Under the pieces are notes generated by a model. That model made no database searches and was not told the DNA's origin. It worked only from the letters and a program-made list of their open reading frames with translations. This document shows positions 8,212 to 17,205 of a stretch of 64,000 bases of DNA, piece after piece. The position numbers and the translations under genes were made by a program. The DNA lies in NCBI GenBank assembly GCA_013178295.1, contig JABLWW010000002.1, forward strand, positions 124,001-188,000. The letters run 5' to 3'. Origin of the DNA: Anaerolineae bacterium. GTDB lineage: Bacteria; Chloroflexota; Anaerolineae; Anaerolineales; Anaerolineaceae. Numbering within the stretch: the first letter of the stretch is position 1; every line of letters begins with the position of its first letter.

Positions 8212-8238
8212 CCCTGTTTTCTCATCATAATTCTTTCT

Positions 8239-8276
8239 CCCCGCCCGTGAATGGGGTGGGGAAAATTTGTTTTTTT
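8239..8276 (+). terminator. Rho-independent terminator of the superoxide dismutase gene
   Basis: Stem CCCCGCCC (8239-8246) with GGGTGGGG (8254-8261, one G-T pair), 7-base loop, then a T-rich tract to 8276. The stop codon is 28 bases upstream. Its 3' arm overlaps an alternative ATG (8251) of the next gene, arguing that the next gene starts later. Confidence 0.75.
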
Positions 8277-8283
8277 ACCGGAA

Positions 8284-9192
8284 ATGATCAAAAAAGCACC
8301 CGTCCCTCCGTTGTTGGTTCTGTTCGTTGGCGTGTTTGCGGTGTCAACGGCTTCTGTTCTGATTCGTTTTGCTCAGCAAGAAGCGCCTTCGCTGGTCATA
8401 GCCGCTTTACGTCTGACACTTGCTGCGTTTTTGTTGTTGCCACTGGCTTTGACCAAGTATAAAAACGATATTTTCTGCTTACAAGCGAAACAGCTTGGGG
8501 CGTTGATTTTATCGGGGAGCTTGCTATGTGTCCACTTTGCGTCGTGGATTACTTCTCTGGAATACACCAGTGTTGCCAGCTCGGTTGTCCTGGTAACAAC
8601 CACACCGTTATGGGTGGCGCTTTTATCACCTTTGGTGCTGCGGGAGCGTTTGACAAAAACGGTGTGGTTTGGTTTGTTTGTTACCCTTCTGGGAGGTAGT
8701 ATTGTTGGTGGAGGGGGGGCACTGTTTAACAGTGTTTCCTTACCGCAATTCTTGCAACGTGGAAACACATTATACGGAAACTTTCTGGCGCTGGTTGGCG
8801 CCTGGGCAATGGCAGGTTATGTGCTTGTTGGCAGACGGGCGCGGGTTTCTTTATCTCTTATCCCATATATTTTTGTGACTTATGGCACAGCGGCGGTCTT
8901 TCTTCTATTGTTGGTTGGTATCAACCGCTTGCCTTTGTATGGGTATTCCTCTGCAACATACTTGTGGATGGCACTACTGGCAGTTGGTCCTCAGCTGATT
9001 GGGCATACCGCGTACAACTGGTCGTTGGGGTATGTGCGTGCGGCTTTGGTTTCGGTAACATTACTGGCAGAGCCGATAGGTGCAATGATCATGGCGGCGA
9101 TTGTGCTGGCTGAGCCCCCCATGTTGTTTGAAATTGCCGGCAGTGCGATTGTGCTGGCGGGTATTTATATTACCACGCAGTCGAAGGGCTAA
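8284..9192 (+). CDS. EamA/DMT family transporter
   Basis: A 302-residue integral membrane protein with ten predicted helices in two similar halves, the drug/metabolite transporter layout. The first half contains TASVLIRFAQQEAPSL and AALRLTLAA, typical EamA positions. The second half ends LLAEPIGAMIMAAIVLAEPP and AGSAIVLAGIYI, the well-conserved C-terminal EamA pattern. The substrate cannot be predicted. An ATG at 8251 is in frame but sits in the terminator hairpin of the preceding gene, so ATG 8284 is preferred even though its ribosome site is weak. It ends 25 bases from the convergent BFD-type gene. Confidence 0.88.
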   Translation: MIKKAPVPPLLVLFVGVFAVSTASVLIRFAQQEAPSLVIAALRLTLAAFLLLPLALTKYKNDIFCLQAKQLGALILSGSLLCVHFASWITSLEYTSVASSVVLVTTTPLWVALLSPLVLRERLTKTVWFGLFVTLLGGSIVGGGGALFNSVSLPQFLQRGNTLYGNFLALVGAWAMAGYVLVGRRARVSLSLIPYIFVTYGTAAVFLLLLVGINRLPLYGYSSATYLWMALLAVGPQLIGHTAYNWSLGYVRAALVSVTLLAEPIGAMIMAAIVLAEPPMLFEIAGSAIVLAGIYITTQSKG

Positions 9193-9216
9193 CCTGTTGG
9201 GCGCGCGTTTGGGGCG

Positions 9217-9546
9217 CTACTCTTCCGGTTCAAACGCAGCCAGCACGCGAATGGGTATTGGACGTACCGGAGGGCGTGCAGAGGAAGGTTGAATATCGGC
9301 AATGGGCGTGCCTGTGTATTCAGATATGATACGCTGCACCAGACGCGAGCAGGTTTTTGACTGACATAGCCCCATACCGGCGCGTGTGCGGCGCTTGACC
9401 TCGTCCACTGTGCGTGCTCCCTGACGCACCGCACTGATGATTTCAGCGCGGGTGACCTCTTCGCAGCGGCAGATAATCAAGTTCTCATCCTCTTGGTTGA
9501 TGCCACAACCACAGGCAATATCATCAGTGCTGGTAGAGTTGCTCAT
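9217..9546 (-). CDS. BFD-type [2Fe-2S] domain protein
   Basis: A 109-residue protein with the bacterioferritin-associated-ferredoxin type motif: CRCEEVT at the start and GMGLCQSKTC about 32 residues later give the C-x-C and C-x4-C ligands of a [2Fe-2S] cluster. In known systems this module accompanies FAD dehydrogenases of the opine/glycerol-3-phosphate or cyanide-forming type (C-terminal domain or small subunit). Here no such dehydrogenase is adjacent. The tail from residue 83 is Pro/Arg-rich. Two extra Cys (ACGCG) precede the domain. Good ribosome site (GGAG). It overlaps the end of malQ by 23 bases, so it is probably co-transcribed, but a link with glycogen metabolism is not obvious. Confidence 0.8.
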   Translation of the reverse strand: MSNSTSTDDIACGCGINQEDENLIICRCEEVTRAEIISAVRQGARTVDEVKRRTRAGMGLCQSKTCSRLVQRIISEYTGTPIADIQPSSARPPVRPIPIRVLAAFEPEE

Positions 9547-11095
9547 ATAACTCCTTTTCTGTCAAGAGGTGCTCATCTTCTTCTACTACTTGGGATGATC
9601 GTTTATAGAGATAGTTTGTTTCGCTGAGACGCTGGGTAATTTCCGGGGTAAAGGCATCTGGCAACATTCTCCAAGTCCAGTTTCCCATTGGGCGGCTGGG
9701 GTAGTTCATGCGCGCTTCGTTGCCCAGATTGAGAACGTCCTGCATAGGGGCTAATGCCATGATTGCGACTGAAGACCAGGCTGCCCGTATCAAATCCCAG
9801 GAAATATCTTCGCCAGAACGCGCCAGATAGCGGCGGCAAAAGTCGCGTTCTTTTTCGGGTGCACTGGCATACCACCCCTGCACGGTATCATTGTCGTGTG
9901 TACCTGTGTAGACAACGCAGTTTTCGGGATAGTTGTGGGGCAAAAATCGGTTTTGTGGTCCATCTGAAAATGCGAACTGGAGAATCTTCATGCCGGGAAA
10001 GTTGAACTGTTCGCGCAGCCTGACAACGTCAGGTGTGATGAATCCGAGGTCTTCAGCAATAATGGGGATTTCTCCCAATGCGTTTTTAATCGCGACAAAT
10101 AGGCTTGCTCCAGGTCCTTTGACCCACTTTCCATATTCCGCAGTTGGTCTATTGGCGGGCACTTGCCAGTAGGCAGCAAAGCCTCTGAAATGATCGAGCC
10201 GGATAATATCTACCAGTTGGAGCATTGCCCGAATCCGAGCAATCCACCACGAGAAACCATTCTTCTTGTGCAAGTTCCAGCGATAAAGGGGGTTGCCCCA
10301 TAGCTGTCCAGTGGGTGAGAAATAATCTGGGGGCACACCGGCCACTACACTGGGTGAACCATTTGCCTTGAGGTAAAACATTTGCGGGCAAGCCCATACA
10401 TCTGCGCTATCATGAGCCACAAAGATGGGAATATCACCAATGATCTGGATGCCTTTCTGATGAGCGTATTCTTTCAGCTCTATCCATTGTTTGAAGAACA
10501 GAAACTGGAAAAACTTATGCTGTAAGATGGTTTCGCGGTGTCTTTTTTCAAATTCTGCCAGAGCTTTTTCTTCTCGTTGTCTAAGGGGTTGTGGCCAGTG
10601 ATTCCAGGCAACATAGGATTGGGTTTGTTTGATTGCCATGAAGACAGCATATTCATCTAGCCATTCAGATTGCGTTTCCTGGAATGTTTTGAATGCCTGT
10701 TTTGTTTTTGCGCTTGCGCGGTTTTTGTAGTTGTGAAAAGCACGCTGTAAGATTTCCAATTTCCATGGTATCACGCGCCCGAAATCCACACGGTCAAGAG
10801 GAAAAATGGGCCGGTCGAGCAGATCTGTTGGTGAGAGCAAGCCCTCCTCCAGCAACAATTCAGAACTGACCAGATAAGGGTTGCCAGCAAATGCAGAAAA
10901 GCACTGATAGGGAGAATCGCCATAGCCAGTTGGGCCAAGAGGTAACACTTGCCAGAGGGAGCAGCCCGTTTGGGCAAGTGTATCAAGCCAATGATAGGCG
11001 CTGGGGCCGAGATCCCCGATCCCGTCAGGGGCGGGAAGGCTGGTGGGGTGAAGGATAATCCCCGAAGACCTTTTGAAGGTAATGTTATTTCTCAT
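9524..11095 (-). CDS. malQ: 4-alpha-glucanotransferase (amylomaltase, GH77)
   Basis: Transfers alpha-1,4-glucan chains between oligosaccharides, 523 residues, cytoplasmic. The family start SGIILHPTSLP and GDSPYQCFSAFAGNPYL are present. The catalytic nucleophile Asp is in IIRLDHFRGF, the acid/base Glu in IIAEDLGFIT, and the third carboxylate in GTHDNDTVQGW. It overlaps glgA upstream by 11 bases and the BFD-type gene downstream by 23 bases, so translation is probably coupled. With glycogen synthase it forms a storage-polysaccharide unit. Confidence 0.97.
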   Translation of the reverse strand: MRNNITFKRSSGIILHPTSLPAPDGIGDLGPSAYHWLDTLAQTGCSLWQVLPLGPTGYGDSPYQCFSAFAGNPYLVSSELLLEEGLLSPTDLLDRPIFPLDRVDFGRVIPWKLEILQRAFHNYKNRASAKTKQAFKTFQETQSEWLDEYAVFMAIKQTQSYVAWNHWPQPLRQREEKALAEFEKRHRETILQHKFFQFLFFKQWIELKEYAHQKGIQIIGDIPIFVAHDSADVWACPQMFYLKANGSPSVVAGVPPDYFSPTGQLWGNPLYRWNLHKKNGFSWWIARIRAMLQLVDIIRLDHFRGFAAYWQVPANRPTAEYGKWVKGPGASLFVAIKNALGEIPIIAEDLGFITPDVVRLREQFNFPGMKILQFAFSDGPQNRFLPHNYPENCVVYTGTHDNDTVQGWYASAPEKERDFCRRYLARSGEDISWDLIRAAWSSVAIMALAPMQDVLNLGNEARMNYPSRPMGNWTWRMLPDAFTPEITQRLSETNYLYKRSSQVVEEDEHLLTEKELYEQLYQH

Positions 11096-12560
11096 ATAAT
11101 TTCCGATAAATCTGTGCGTACTGAATAGCTGACCTGTGCCATGAGAAGTCCTGTGCCATGCAGCGTTTCTGGATTGCCAGCCATGTTTCAGGGTTCGAGT
11201 AGGCTTCTATTGCCTGACGTATGGTATCCGCTAATTCTGTGCTGGAGATTGCGTCGAACAGAAAGCCTGTTCCTTGCGCGGGGTTGGTTTTAATGTCGAG
11301 GATAGTATCTCTTAAACCGCCAGTAGAGCGGGCAATTGGCACACATCCATAGCGCATGGCAATCATTTGAGCCAGCCCGCAGGGTTCATATCGTGAAGGC
11401 ATCAGGATCATATCGCCGCCTGCATACATCTTACGCGCTAGCGGCATGTCAAAGCGTGTCGCTGCGCGGACTTTATTCGGCATTTCAGTTTCTAGCTGCT
11501 GGGTGGCTTTTTCCAATTGAGGGTCTCCTTTGCCCAGTAGAATAGCCTTCCAGTTTAAATCCGAAATCTGTTTGAGCGCGTCAATGGCTAAATCCACACC
11601 TTTTTGATGATCCATGCGACCAATCATGATCAGCAGCGGCGTGTTGAGGTCTGGTTCAAGGCCCACTTCTGATAATAGATGTGCTTTATTCTGTTGCCGT
11701 TGCGCCAGGTTGTTGATGGAATATCTAACGGGGATAGAGCTATCGGTCGCTGGATTCCAGATATTCATGTCGATGCCATTGACAATTCCTAGCAGTCGGT
11801 CTTTTCTTTGATACAGAAAATTTTCAAGCCCACAACCGAACTCGGGGGTGAGCAGCTCGTTTGCATAGCTGGGGGACACAGCAATAATATAATCAGCTGC
11901 TGACAATGCCATCGGCAGAGGGAGAAAGCGCGCCCATTCGGGCAGGCGGTTGTCGCCGGATGGTTTAACTCCAAACATTGACAATTCTTCTTCTGTGCCG
12001 CTGCCCATGAAAGGCAGGTTGTGAATAGTAATCACTGAACTGGTGCGTTGATAGAATGGATCAGTCTGCTTTCGTTCGTTGAGGGTATAAAGGGCGATGG
12101 CGGTATGCCAGTCATTTCCATGCAGAATATCTGGTCGCCAGTTTAGCTGGCGAGCTAACTCGAGGCATGCCAGCGAAAAGAAAGTGAATTTGATACCGTC
12201 AAGGTGGTGATCGTTGCTGTAGACGGGTGAATCCATTGGGATCAGCGGTCCGGATATCAAGTAAACGGGGAGGCCGTTGATTTCGGTCATTGCGGCTCTG
12301 GCAGAAACAATGCCGTCCTGAAGGGGGACTTTAAAATCGGCAATGGGGTTCAATTCCTTGCATTTTTCGCGTATGGCGGCATGGCAGGGAAGTACAAGAC
12401 GGGCGTCCAGCTGGTATCCTCCCGTTTGGTCTGGCGGGAGCAAACGCAGTGCGTGAGGAAGCGCATAGGCAACATCCCCCAGCCCGCCTACTTTGATAAG
12501 AGGGTCGGCTTCTACGGCTGTGAACAGGATGTTGATGGTTTTATTTTTGGTGTTTGCCAC
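11085..12560 (-). CDS. glgA: Glycogen/starch synthase (GT5)
   Basis: Elongates alpha-1,4-glucan from ADP- or UDP-glucose; 491 residues, two Rossmann-like lobes. The N-terminal nucleotide-sugar loop KVGGLGD (about residues 23-29) is the GT5 signature, HGNDWHTA is the conserved catalytic-cleft His region, and the C-terminal PSRYEPCGLAQ with STGGLRDT binds the sugar nucleotide. The start is GTG at 12560 with no obvious ribosome site; the protein begins as expected for the family. It follows the deaminase-CYTH gene by 64 bases and overlaps malQ. Confidence 0.95.
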   Translation of the reverse strand: MANTKNKTINILFTAVEADPLIKVGGLGDVAYALPHALRLLPPDQTGGYQLDARLVLPCHAAIREKCKELNPIADFKVPLQDGIVSARAAMTEINGLPVYLISGPLIPMDSPVYSNDHHLDGIKFTFFSLACLELARQLNWRPDILHGNDWHTAIALYTLNERKQTDPFYQRTSSVITIHNLPFMGSGTEEELSMFGVKPSGDNRLPEWARFLPLPMALSAADYIIAVSPSYANELLTPEFGCGLENFLYQRKDRLLGIVNGIDMNIWNPATDSSIPVRYSINNLAQRQQNKAHLLSEVGLEPDLNTPLLIMIGRMDHQKGVDLAIDALKQISDLNWKAILLGKGDPQLEKATQQLETEMPNKVRAATRFDMPLARKMYAGGDMILMPSRYEPCGLAQMIAMRYGCVPIARSTGGLRDTILDIKTNPAQGTGFLFDAISSTELADTIRQAIEAYSNPETWLAIQKRCMAQDFSWHRSAIQYAQIYRKLYEK

Positions 12561-12624
12561 TTCGGAGGAATCTCAAACTGTTGGATGATTAATTATAACC
12601 GCAAAGGTCTGGCTTTTGTTTTTC

Positions 12625-14598
12625 TCAATGTACCATCTCAAAATAATCCTGCGAGGTTATCTGCTCGGGTTGTGCTTCGAGGTAGCCAATGAGTTCGATC
12701 GCAAGATGTGCCTTTCTTTCTGCGTCGGTGCGGCTCCAGGTGCGGCTCTTGACTTCGAGGAAGTAACCCAGCTTTGGTTTTTGAATTGTGTCAATATTGA
12801 TGAAAAACTCAGTATCTTTATACTTGATGAGATAGCGCAGGCGATCCTTTTCAATTTCCACTTCGCGTTCGGGTTTGAAATATTCACGGTAAAAGCGCAA
12901 GCTCTGTGTGGCAGGCGCCAGGTAGCGGCTGCGTGATAGAATCACCTGTTGCGGAAAATGATGTTCACAGGCTTCGCCCAAATGGGTCAGTCGTGAGCGC
13001 ACATTGGTGATCATGCCCTGCTCGTCTATGAAGTGGTCTTCTCTATACCGTAAATATCCCTGTGAAGGATCGTCAAAGTAGAAATAAGTATCATATTCGC
13101 GGTAATGGCGGAAGCGGATGATTTCGATTTGAGATTTTCTCAGGGCAAGCAGAATGCGCTGGATGTCGCTTACCGGGGCTTTTGCCTGCACCTCAAAGGA
13201 CTCTTCCTCTGTGGCGCCGCCAATGGCTATCAGCTTTGAAAGGACGGAGGCTTCACGTTTGATAAGGAACGTATCTGTCTTGCGTGCGTATTCGCGGCTT
13301 TGTGCCAGCAATTCGGAAATATCCAGGGTAAGCAATTGTCTATCGCGCATCAGCCATCTGCCGTTTACCATGACATCGGTAACATCGGTCGACTTTGCAG
13401 CATAGACAATCTGTGCATAGCTGCCTTTGGGGTCGCGCTGGAAACGCGGCGAATTATGGAGTGGGGAGATGTTTATCAGGATAAGGTCTGCACGCTTCCC
13501 TTCCTCTAACGATCCGACAAGATGATCAATGTGAAGCGCCTGAGCGCCCATGCGGGTTGCCATGCTTAATACCAGGGGAGCTGGTAGCGCGGTGGGATCG
13601 CCAGTGCTGACTTTGGCAAGAAAAGATGCCAGGCGCATTTCCTCAAACATGTCCAGATCATTGTTAGAGGCAGGACCATCTGTGCCGATGCCGACTTTCA
13701 GCCCCAGGTCAATCATTTGTTTGACTGGGGCGATGCCTGAGGCAAGTTTCATATTGGATGATGGGTTATGAGCGATTCCTGCGCCAGCGTGAAGCATGGT
13801 TCTCATCTCGCCTTCGTCAATGTGAACGCAATGTGCTGCGGTAACTTTCGCTTCAAACAGCCCCTGTTTTTTGACATACGGAACGACGGGCATACCATAT
13901 TCTTTACGCGCGTTTTCAACTTCAAAAGCGGTTTCGGAAATGTGAACGTGCAATGGAACATCAAAGGCGCGAGCAAGTTCGGCAGTCTTTTTAAGAATGT
14001 CAGGAGTACAGGTATACGGTGCATGCGGGGCAACGGAGGGGACAATCAGTGGATGCCCCTTCCATTCTGTAATAAACTCGCGTGCCATATCCAGGGACTC
14101 TTCATAGGAGGAAGCATCTGGTGTGGGGAATTTTAAAACGGTCTGGTTACATATTGCCCGCATTCCTGCTTCGGATGTGGCTTTGGCAATTTCTTCTTCA
14201 AAGTAGTACATGTCTGCAAAGCAGGTTACCCCGCTGCGCAGCATTTCTGCACATGCCAGCCGGGTTCCCAGTTGCACAAAATCTGGGGAGACAAATTCGC
14301 GCTCGACTGGCATGACATAACCCATCAACCAGACGTCCAGCCGCAAGTCGTCTGCCAGACCACGCAGCAGGGTCATGGGGACATGTGTGTGGGCGTTGAT
14401 TAAGCCAGGCATTAATATATTCATTTGGCAATCAACATGTTGCTGTCCTGAAAACTGGCGCGTGATTTCCGCTTCTGGCCCCACTGCTATAATCGTATCC
14501 CCTTTAACTGCCAGGGCTCCTGGCTCAAAGATTTGCAGGTTTTCATCCATGGTGAGGATGATGGCGTTGGTAAGTAACAGGTCTGCATTATGAGTCAT
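12625..14598 (-). CDS. Amidohydrolase (MTA/SAH deaminase-like) fused to a C-terminal CYTH domain
   Basis: One uninterrupted 657-residue frame with two parts. Residues 1-445 are an amidohydrolase of the 5-methylthioadenosine/S-adenosylhomocysteine deaminase type. The metal motif HTH is at 70-72 (NAHTHVPMTLLRG), followed by APHAPYT, HVHISET, AAHCVHID and GTDGPASNNDLDMFEEM, all in the expected order; such enzymes deaminate MTA, SAH or adenosine analogues. Residues 466-657 resemble CYTH (adenylate cyclase CyaB/thiamine-triphosphatase) domains: EVQAK at the start (family ExExK, second Glu replaced by Gln), YDTYFYFD, LRYRED, and LGYFLEVKS near the end. The deaminase alone is normally about 430 residues. 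Start ATG overlaps the cinA-like stop by 4 bases. Confidence 0.87.
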   Translation of the reverse strand: MTHNADLLLTNAIILTMDENLQIFEPGALAVKGDTIIAVGPEAEITRQFSGQQHVDCQMNILMPGLINAHTHVPMTLLRGLADDLRLDVWLMGYVMPVEREFVSPDFVQLGTRLACAEMLRSGVTCFADMYYFEEEIAKATSEAGMRAICNQTVLKFPTPDASSYEESLDMAREFITEWKGHPLIVPSVAPHAPYTCTPDILKKTAELARAFDVPLHVHISETAFEVENARKEYGMPVVPYVKKQGLFEAKVTAAHCVHIDEGEMRTMLHAGAGIAHNPSSNMKLASGIAPVKQMIDLGLKVGIGTDGPASNNDLDMFEEMRLASFLAKVSTGDPTALPAPLVLSMATRMGAQALHIDHLVGSLEEGKRADLILINISPLHNSPRFQRDPKGSYAQIVYAAKSTDVTDVMVNGRWLMRDRQLLTLDISELLAQSREYARKTDTFLIKREASVLSKLIAIGGATEEESFEVQAKAPVSDIQRILLALRKSQIEIIRFRHYREYDTYFYFDDPSQGYLRYREDHFIDEQGMITNVRSRLTHLGEACEHHFPQQVILSRSRYLAPATQSLRFYREYFKPEREVEIEKDRLRYLIKYKDTEFFINIDTIQKPKLGYFLEVKSRTWSRTDAERKAHLAIELIGYLEAQPEQITSQDYFEMVH

Positions 14599-15758
14599 TT
14601 TTCACCATTTTCTTTTATCTGTCTGCGCACATAATCTAAAACCATATTAGTAGCCCACAGTATACCATTGGCAGGCGCCCCGCCATAAGTGCGCGTTTCC
14701 TGAAACACTTTTCCATTCAGGTTTACTACAACATGCAAGTGCTGTCTATCGGCGCCGGGAATCAGGCTCGCGCCTAAGCCAATGACAGCATTATGTTGCT
14801 GTTGGAGACTTTGGGTCATTTCCAACAGCTTATCCATCTCGCATGCTTCTTCGGAGGATATTACAGCAAGCAGAGGGGTATGTACGGATTGTAGCTTGTT
14901 GATGAGTGTTTGACGAAATCCATATTCTGCTGCTACCATGTTCCATCCGCGCGCACTGATTTGGTCTTTGAGGACCTGTTCTAAGGTATCTTTGTCTGTG
15001 CCATATATTGAATTTCCGAGTCGTCGTTGTAACTCAGATATCAAAGGTCTGATAAGGTTATCTGCTTCTTCAATAGAGGCTGCTTTAGCAGTGACTCGGA
15101 TATCCACCTGACCGGGGTGAGCCAGCAATCCAACAGTGGGGTTGGCTTGCTTTTCAAGATCGCCAATTCGCTCATCAACCTGGGACTCTCCCATACCAGC
15201 GGTATGGAGAACACAGGCTTTGATAATCCCGGTTAATTTGTATTTGTCCTTCAGGAAGGGGATAACCTTTTGGTAAAGTAGATGTTCCAGTTCACGCGGA
15301 ACACCTGGTAAAGCGATGATGGTATTGCGGTTGGTTTGAACAATGAAGGCAGGGGCGGTGCCCACCTCGTTTTCAACAGGCAGGGCTCCTATCGGAATAT
15401 ATGCCTGACGGCGATTGTTGTCTGTTGCCGTCCTGCCGTATTTCTGAAAGCGTGTCTGTATTTGTTCCCATAATTCGTCTTTAAATTCAAGCGGCGCGTT
15501 GACAGCCAGAGCAACCGCTTCGCGGGTTGGGTCATCTATTGTGGGGCCCAACCCGCCGGAGGTGATCACAATATCTGAGCGGGTGCATGCCTCCTGAATA
15601 ACCGCTGCTATTCTTTGGGCATTATCTCCAATAATGGTGGCGCGGTACACGTCAATGCCGATATCGCGCAGGGATCTGGCAAGAAAGCGGGTGTTGGTAT
15701 CCTGTATCTCACCGAGTAGCAATTCTGTTCCTATAGCAATTAATTCTGCACTGGGCAT
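14595..15758 (-). CDS. cinA: CinA-like protein: molybdopterin-binding domain with degenerate amidase domain
   Basis: Residues 1-170 form a MoCF/MoaB-type domain (AIGTELLLGEIQDTN, ITSGGLGPTIDDPTREA), characteristic of CinA, whose N-terminal domain is linked to ADP-ribose/NAD turnover. Residues 170-245 are the linker region (HTAGMGESQVDERIGDL, VGLLAHPGQVDIRVTA). The C-terminal 140 residues should be nicotinamide-nucleotide amidase, but the catalytic ESCTGG motif is absent: the position reads VAAEYGFRQTL. Deamidation is therefore doubtful, while the N-terminal activity may remain. Overlaps the next gene by 4 bases (ATGA). Confidence 0.85.
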   Translation of the reverse strand: MPSAELIAIGTELLLGEIQDTNTRFLARSLRDIGIDVYRATIIGDNAQRIAAVIQEACTRSDIVITSGGLGPTIDDPTREAVALAVNAPLEFKDELWEQIQTRFQKYGRTATDNNRRQAYIPIGALPVENEVGTAPAFIVQTNRNTIIALPGVPRELEHLLYQKVIPFLKDKYKLTGIIKACVLHTAGMGESQVDERIGDLEKQANPTVGLLAHPGQVDIRVTAKAASIEEADNLIRPLISELQRRLGNSIYGTDKDTLEQVLKDQISARGWNMVAAEYGFRQTLINKLQSVHTPLLAVISSEEACEMDKLLEMTQSLQQQHNAVIGLGASLIPGADRQHLHVVVNLNGKVFQETRTYGGAPANGILWATNMVLDYVRRQIKENGEK

Positions 15759-15866
15759 ATACGATATAATTCCTTAGAGGTGTTAGATTTTGCGTTGGCA
15801 GTTGCAAGTAGTTTAACACGAATCAGCACAAAATCAAACGCACCTTTGGTTGCAGAGGTTATTCAA

Positions 15867-16238
15867 ATGGTAAAAACTGGCGAGAGGCAGAAGATGGGAA
15901 AATGGGGGGAAACAATCGCAGAAGATTTTTTAACGCAACGGGGGATGCGTTTGATCGCACGTAATGTCCGTACGCAATATGGTGAACTGGATTTGGTCAT
16001 GTTGGATGACGAACAGACAGTTTTTGTGGAAGTTAAAACCAGAACAAGTCTTTCTTTTGGCTACCCCGAGATTTCTGTTACGGACAAAAAGGCAGACCAT
16101 ATTCTGCGTTCTGCTGAGGATTTCATTCAGAAACACACCGAGGTTCCGGATGCATGGCGGGTGGATGTAGTTGCTGTGATCGGATACCCTGAGAGTGCCA
16201 ATATCCAAGTGGAGTGGTTTCCGAATGCGCTTCACTAA
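15867..16238 (+). CDS. YraN family (UPF0102) putative endonuclease
   Basis: A 123-residue protein with a restriction-endonuclease-like fold: GKWGETIAEDFL, then NVRTQYGELDLVMLD and VFVEVKTRTS, which together form the D/E-x-K type catalytic core. The cellular role of the family is still poorly defined. The frame is open back to GTG 15780; ATG 15867 (AGAGG about 9 bases upstream) or ATG 15894 (GAGAGG) fit the usual length of 115-125 residues better. It overlaps miaA by 14 bases and is divergent from the cinA-like gene. Confidence 0.85.
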   Translation: MVKTGERQKMGKWGETIAEDFLTQRGMRLIARNVRTQYGELDLVMLDDEQTVFVEVKTRTSLSFGYPEISVTDKKADHILRSAEDFIQKHTEVPDAWRVDVVAVIGYPESANIQVEWFPNALH

Positions 16239-17175
16239 CATTGACAAACCTCTGGTGATTATCGTTGGCTCAACTGCGGTGGGAAAGACGGAGATGTCCA
16301 TCGCGTTGGCGAAGCGGATCAAAGGGGAAATCGTCTCTGCGGATTCAAGGTTGCTGTACCGTGGTATGGATATTGGCACAGCTAAACCGACTCTTGAAGA
16401 GAGGGCGATGGTAGCTCATCACCTGATTGATGTTGCTGATCCGGATGAAGTTTGGAGTCTGGCTTTGTATCAGAGGGCGGCTTATCAAGCCATCGAAGAT
16501 GTTCTGGCAAGGGGCAAGATGCCTATTCTGGTAGGGGGTACGGGACAGTACATCCGCGCGATTACCGAAGGGTGGTATTTGCCGCCACAGAAGCCAGATA
16601 TGGGACTGCGTTCTGTGCTGGAGAGGTGGGCTGATGAAATTGGGAAGCAGGAGCTTCACAGACGTCTGTCTTTGCTGGATGCCGAGGCGGCAGCAATCAT
16701 TGACGCCCGCAATGTTCGAAGAACTATCAGGGCGCTTGAGGTCATCCTGCTGACCGGCAGACGCTTTTCTGCACAACGCGGCCGCACGGTGTGCCCATTT
16801 ACATACCGGATGATAGGGTTGACGCGTTCTCGAAGCGAGTTATACCAGCGGATTGACCAGCGGATTGAGAGGATGATTGCAGAAGGATTGATCAGCGAGG
16901 TGCGGGCGTTATTATCGGAGGGGTACTCGCCGGATTTGCCGACAATGTCGGCAATTGGCTATGCGGAGATCGTTTCGTTTTTGTCTGGGAAGATCGGGCT
17001 GGATGAGGCGATTCGGCTTATGAAACGAAGAACAAGGCAATTTGTCCGTCGGCAGGCGGCATGGTTTCGCAGTGACGATCTGAAAATTGCATGGATTAAC
17101 GCAAATGACGCCTCTGCTGTTGAGAGGATGGTGACAGCACTGGAATCTGGCAGCGGATGGATCAATGCTGCCTAG
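16225..17175 (+). CDS. miaA: tRNA dimethylallyltransferase
   Basis: Adds a dimethylallyl group to A37 of UNN-reading tRNAs; 316 residues. P-loop GSTAVGKTE is near residue 15, followed by SADSRLLYRGMDIGTAKP, ADPDEVWSLALYQ, the prenyl/tRNA motif VGGTGQYIRAI and, towards the end, PTMSAIGYAEI and RRTRQFVRRQ. The open frame begins at 16195, but ATG 16225, behind GGAG, starts directly before the P-loop strand. Overlaps yraN by 14 bases. It uses DMAPP, which the type 2 IPP isomerase at 37755 can supply. Convergent with ftsH. Confidence 0.97.
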   Translation: MRFTNIDKPLVIIVGSTAVGKTEMSIALAKRIKGEIVSADSRLLYRGMDIGTAKPTLEERAMVAHHLIDVADPDEVWSLALYQRAAYQAIEDVLARGKMPILVGGTGQYIRAITEGWYLPPQKPDMGLRSVLERWADEIGKQELHRRLSLLDAEAAAIIDARNVRRTIRALEVILLTGRRFSAQRGRTVCPFTYRMIGLTRSRSELYQRIDQRIERMIAEGLISEVRALLSEGYSPDLPTMSAIGYAEIVSFLSGKIGLDEAIRLMKRRTRQFVRRQAAWFRSDDLKIAWINANDASAVERMVTALESGSGWINAA

Positions 17176-17205
17176 CGGTTTACGGCTGATTTTTTGCCTG
17201 ATGCG

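Noticed and set aside
8251-8283. Upstream ATG as start of the EamA transporter
   Set aside because: It lies in the terminator hairpin of the superoxide dismutase gene; ATG 8284 gives a normal family length.
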